From: Inonotus obliquus
Taxonomy: Eukaryota > Basidiomycota > Agaricomycetes > Hymenochaetales > Hymenochaetaceae
Direction of reading: 5' to 3'
Assembly: GCA_032164295.1 (NCBI GenBank)
Contig: JAJHTX010000012.1
Span: forward strand, 1,054,001 to 1,118,000
Length of the DNA: 64,000 nt
Position numbers and translations under genes: made by a program. The notes under the pieces were generated by a model, which worked only from the letters and a program-made list of their open reading frames with translations, was not told the DNA's origin and made no database searches. Below are positions 61,801 through 64,000 of this stretch, one piece after another (position 1 is the first letter of the stretch; each line of letters starts with the position of its first letter).

Positions 61801-62413
61801 TTTTCTCTCTTTAGAGTTTCGCGCGGATTTGATTTCTCCAACCCCTTCGTCCCTCGCGATCATTGAACAGATAGTGGCGGCCCTTGCCCAAACTAACGCT
61901 TTTCTTTATTTTCGACCCTGGCCGGCCAGACGTTTCCCGGTCAAGCCTCCTTTAGAGGACGATGAATACGTGTTGTTCCCCGCCGCTACTGTGGAAGGGC
62001 TCCAGATATCTACGAGGACAGCGATGCTCCAGGCCTGGAAGGAGACATTGGCCGAGAATGGCGCTCACACACACCACACTATAGAAACTCCTGCGCAAAG
62101 GGAGCTTCTTCGCAGAGTCCGGTTTTCCCCGGTTCACATCACCCACGCCAGCATTTCTCGCAGTGGCGAAACCACAGCCCTCCGACTACTAGCGGGTGTC
62201 GCTACAGTAGGAGAGTTCCTTAACCGTATGTTCACGGACGAACGTCCCGATTGTGAGACATGTGGGGAGTTAGACACCATCCGACACCGTCTTCTTCAGT
62301 GTCCGAGGGGACGACAGGCGTTCCCGCGCGCCTCTTCTTTGAACTGGTTTCATCAGTTTCACAACATCCTGGCGTCAAAAGAGGCGCTTATTAATATCTT
62401 CAAACCCCCATAG
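58862..62413 (+). CDS. LINE ORF2 polyprotein, copy 6
   Basis: 1183 residues. Private changes include VGMVRTTGERE, the charged linker VRNLGRGEEEELL, and SISRSGET near the C-terminus. All catalytic motifs are kept. Stop is TAG. Confidence 0.9.
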   Translation: MKGQLKLISYNAGRSSISLFMAQHLLQQTHFSAWDLDIWCIQEIPHIKVGMVRTTGEREISAMGAPLFEAHTMVLAKGENPWVGIAIPRGIRWSQYDDVPDETMVHVELHVGEGNLHIFSIYCPHATHRTTWGATATRFRRGFPEGSIIAGDFNAGSYWSNRGPDGRSIERANFFTGWLDNHPEFTYADDPDTITCHGVRLGSGTHPDAILFTPASLPDLRQTWKIHPHIVKKGYHCIITADLSNWSNRASLERMGIPNDKADLWAAELEYAVPPGFWSSQPTGGQSVLSWFAQLFASANQATSCLTYETISQRKARWWDEECDRRVEEGAPDLLFWLRNRRWEWYHTRRDEAGNAMPWKFHKAGLPRRRTNIPTLTSPFRAVRHVEIAEAFRQHYFPVRNLGRGEEEELLTSQEQQRSFSESEVLSALKGMPPNSAPGPSGMTYYAISPAVRRHVDCFTNMFNAMVRHEVYPPEFKRSIVAMVRKPKPYPLDSPRAYRPICVEEVLAKLFERLVAERLQALVHRHPAFDRRQYGGRRGASVMTAWHALMSKVGNLEAHYTVVGFDIQGFFDCIEATHLRKGLDLLGVPQALNNTIMQFMKQRMIAFSFNGQRSQWVQKPDAGVPQGSPMSPVLANIAANTAIRLLSNRSLMFYMDDGLLLTTGNNAYAVARETQDGMQQVNDALIRIGLQIDKASVQGVSLGRSRERAGGRITSSAPIQLGGERVEWAKPVIKWLGIEMTDFRSFRPHVLSRLNAAKHTWYALRWQTRSTTGLRLKAMRRYYQNILLPVLSWGAPIWMTQQPELVQVFDGIHQRALRDLGSWLPFTRTDIMEALAGIPPLMLSLARIAETQNAVIDAHRLGSPPVPEVYMRSIVPRPMVPMLPFPRSEYRAVWQRMTARIVSMMPQGLPPQVWIYCSNQPRRAEVWTVVGREPMEKQVAYQATEDMDQFCLVLVALVKFLYGHLAHPFVDFGFPFEVPIFLSLEFRADLISPTPSSLAIIEQIVAALAQTNAFLYFRPWPARRFPVKPPLEDDEYVLFPAATVEGLQISTRTAMLQAWKETLAENGAHTHHTIETPAQRELLRRVRFSPVHITHASISRSGETTALRLLAGVATVGEFLNRMFTDERPDCETCGELDTIRHRLLQCPRGRQAFPRASSLNWFHQFHNILASKEALINIFKPP

Positions 62414-62605
62414 GCTCAGGTTTTTGTACGCGCAGCCTCGGCTGTGACGTTTTCCTGATGCCCGTGGCGGCCATTTATGTTAGTCATATACAGGGATGTA
62501 TCGTTTCCCCCTTTTCCCTTACCTTTTGGTACGCACTAGTTCACTAGTTCGGTCTTCACATTTTGGCGGTCCAGTTGCTTTGTCCTGGGAATTTGTAAGC
62601 CTTCG

Positions 62606-62670
62606 GCTAATTTTATATATATCAAATACAATTTGTTTGTTATGCCCATGTCCTTCTCTCTTTGACCGTC
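62606..62670 (+). promoter_or_regulatory. Putative promoter and leader of unit 7
   Basis: TATATATAT from 62614, junction box at 62643 (29 bp), ATG at 62671. Confidence 0.55.
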
Positions 62671-64000
62671 ATGTCTGATAATGGCGAGTCTCGTAGCTTA
62701 CGATCTGTAACTCGTGGAGGGGTAAAACGTATTCAGGCAGCTTTGTCTAGCAAAGGGGCACCCCCTGCGCCACCAAAACCCGCCGTCGGCCGTGTCTCCC
62801 AGTCTGTTGGGGCATCGTCGTTTTCACCAGACCCTAATTTGATAAGGTCTCAGTTGTCCCCAGAGGACCTTCAGGCAGCAGAGGTCGGTTTCGATGGCCG
62901 CGATTCAGACCGCTGGATAGTTCCCACCGGTCACAGCGTCAATACAGCAGTGGCAGACGCTCTCAACCAGCAGGAGGCCCTCGAACAACAGGAGGCCTTG
63001 GCACAGCGCCTTGGGAAACGCAAGGCTTCGGGGGAGGCTCCAGCGAGGGAGGCCCCTGAGCCTGGGAAGAAGACGTGGGATGAACAAATGGAGGTGGAGA
63101 GTGTTTTCGACGCACAGGCCGTTTATGAGAGGACGTATGCGTACGTGGGAGAAACAATGGACCGGATAGAAGCGGAACTTCGTCTGCCGGATCCAGTTGA
63201 GGAATCGCCGGGGTCACAGCCGGGTTCGACGGCGCACAACTACCAACAGATGGGATACACCCTGGGGAAGGTGACGGCTATGTTGTTTTCCGCCATTTCC
63301 CAGTCCCGGGAGGACGGTCCGTTCGCCCAGAATGACGTCATGGATCGCTTTATGTGGGGTTTCTCGGGAGGATACATGAAGGAATCTCTCTGGCCGGGTA
63401 GCTTTGAAGACGGCTTACGCCATCTAGCTGACGACTGCGCCCTTACGCCGGCAGTCTACCCAACGCATGGGAAGGATGTCGACCCACAATTGTACGCGAT
63501 CCTGGATCGCCTGAAGCTTATGAGTGAAGAACAGGTGGTTGCTGGACGCCATGCACGGGAGGCAGCGGATGAAACTAGGAAACAGCTGGCCGTTCTGGGA
63601 GAAAGGCTGAAGAAGGTTGAGCAGGGACGTTTGCCGAGTCCCGCCCACCAGACGACCACAGGGGGCCAAGGGCTCCAGGCGTCTAGGTGGGCACAACCCC
63701 CCGCTGCGCAGGGTGCTGCCCCGGGAGGTGGACAGCATAAAGCACCCCAGGTAACAACCCCTACTCGACGCCCGGGTGTGCAGGTAGCGGCCCCCGGTGC
63801 GCAGGTTGTGCATAACGCTAACCCCCAACAGGCCCCTCCTCCCAAGCCACAGAACAAAGGCAAGGGTAAGGAGATCGAGGTCATAGACGTGGACGCCATT
63901 AATTCGTCCAACAAAGCTCAGGGTATCCCGGATCGTTACATTCGATACGTCCCGGCTCAGGCCCCAGCTCCTTTCGTTCAAGTAACGCGGAGGAACACTG
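62643..64000 (+). mobile_element. LINE unit 7 (cut by window edge)
   Basis: The array continues beyond the window; its right flank is not visible. Confidence 0.88.
62671..64000 (+). CDS. LINE ORF1 protein, copy 7 (partial)
   Basis: About 443 codons, open to the edge. The first part resembles copy 3 (AVGRVSQSVG), later parts are closer to copy 6 (YERTYAYVGETMDRIEAELR), again suggesting mosaic ancestry. The coiled-coil region and the Pro/Gln-rich linker are present; the knuckle region lies outside the window. Confidence 0.88.
   Translation, partial: MSDNGESRSLRSVTRGGVKRIQAALSSKGAPPAPPKPAVGRVSQSVGASSFSPDPNLIRSQLSPEDLQAAEVGFDGRDSDRWIVPTGHSVNTAVADALNQQEALEQQEALAQRLGKRKASGEAPAREAPEPGKKTWDEQMEVESVFDAQAVYERTYAYVGETMDRIEAELRLPDPVEESPGSQPGSTAHNYQQMGYTLGKVTAMLFSAISQSREDGPFAQNDVMDRFMWGFSGGYMKESLWPGSFEDGLRHLADDCALTPAVYPTHGKDVDPQLYAILDRLKLMSEEQVVAGRHAREAADETRKQLAVLGERLKKVEQGRLPSPAHQTTTGGQGLQASRWAQPPAAQGAAPGGGQHKAPQVTTPTRRPGVQVAAPGAQVVHNANPQQAPPPKPQNKGKGKEIEVIDVDAINSSNKAQGIPDRYIRYVPAQAPAPFVQVTRRNT

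Larger units (their letters stand above)
56513..62642 (+). mobile_element. LINE unit 6, most diverged complete copy
   Basis: About 20% different from unit 1 in parts of ORF1, mostly at third codon positions, yet fully open. Confidence 0.9.

Noticed and set aside
24816..62643. Array as a DNA-level tandem duplication only, without retrotransposition
   Set aside because: Not excluded, but units of clearly different lineages, and a foreign unit inserted with identical border rules, fit repeated insertion better. The near-identical pairs may still have arisen by unequal crossing-over.
24816..64000. Telomeric position of the array, as for HeT-A, TRAS and SART
   Set aside because: No run of TTAGGG or similar telomeric repeat is present at the junctions or anywhere in the window; a single GTTAGGG near 43686 is not evidence.
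1..64000. CRISPR arrays, tRNA or rRNA genes
   Set aside because: None seen; the direct repeats present are minisatellites or transposon-derived, and no cloverleaf or rRNA core sequence was recognised by eye.

Overview
The window looks like nuclear DNA of a filamentous basidiomycete, probably an Agaricomycete. The evidence is short introns (about 48-70 bp) in every host gene I could splice, a relic resembling the C-terminus of basidiomycete Plavaka/CACTA-type transposon proteins, and fungal-type RPC11, myosin-I and cyclin sequences. Species cannot be fixed from the sequence alone.

Positions 1-18,660 are a decayed, repeat-rich region. Two direct copies of one segment (A, 1738-4512; B, 16425-17873) each carry a short coiled-coil gene on the minus strand. 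Copy B is intact; copy A is split by a 1.3-kb insertion in exon 1. A second pair of short homologies (5455-5535 plus 8086-8205 against 18455-18660) gives an empty site for a 2,550-bp terminal-inverted-repeat element (5536-8085), which carries a dead myosin-I motor fragment. Between the two copies lie an inverted-repeat pair about 8 kb apart, GGGCAATG minisatellites, GGTAYC-rich DNA, a cyclin relic, an unidentified 258-codon ORF and an ORF broken by two stops.

Positions 18,661-24,815 are ordinary host DNA with three apparently intact spliced genes, all on the minus strand: a 154-residue small secreted protein, RNA polymerase III subunit RPC11 (with a 7-nt micro-exon), and a 488-residue protein with an RNase P protein (RnpA)-like domain behind a possible mitochondrial presequence.

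Positions 24,816-64,000 are a head-to-tail array of seven copies of an APE-type non-LTR retrotransposon (six complete, the seventh cut by the window edge). The repeat unit is about 6.1 kb. Each unit has ORF1 (RRM-like region plus zinc knuckles) and ORF2 (endonuclease, reverse transcriptase, C-terminal CCHC) joined by a TAATG stop/start overlap. All ORFs are open although some copies differ by up to about 20% at the nucleotide level in places. The roughly 250-bp spacer between units ends in a hairpin and a TATA box 28-29 bp upstream of a TGCCCATG junction box. Homology of the first copy to the others also begins at that box. This suggests that the 3' end of each copy is the promoter of the next one, as in Drosophila HeT-A. 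Between copies 3 and 4 sits a 1.1-kb unit without LINE ORFs but with the same 5' leader and 3' end, probably a non-autonomous passenger. The array starts about 100 bp from the 5' end of the divergent RnpA-like gene.
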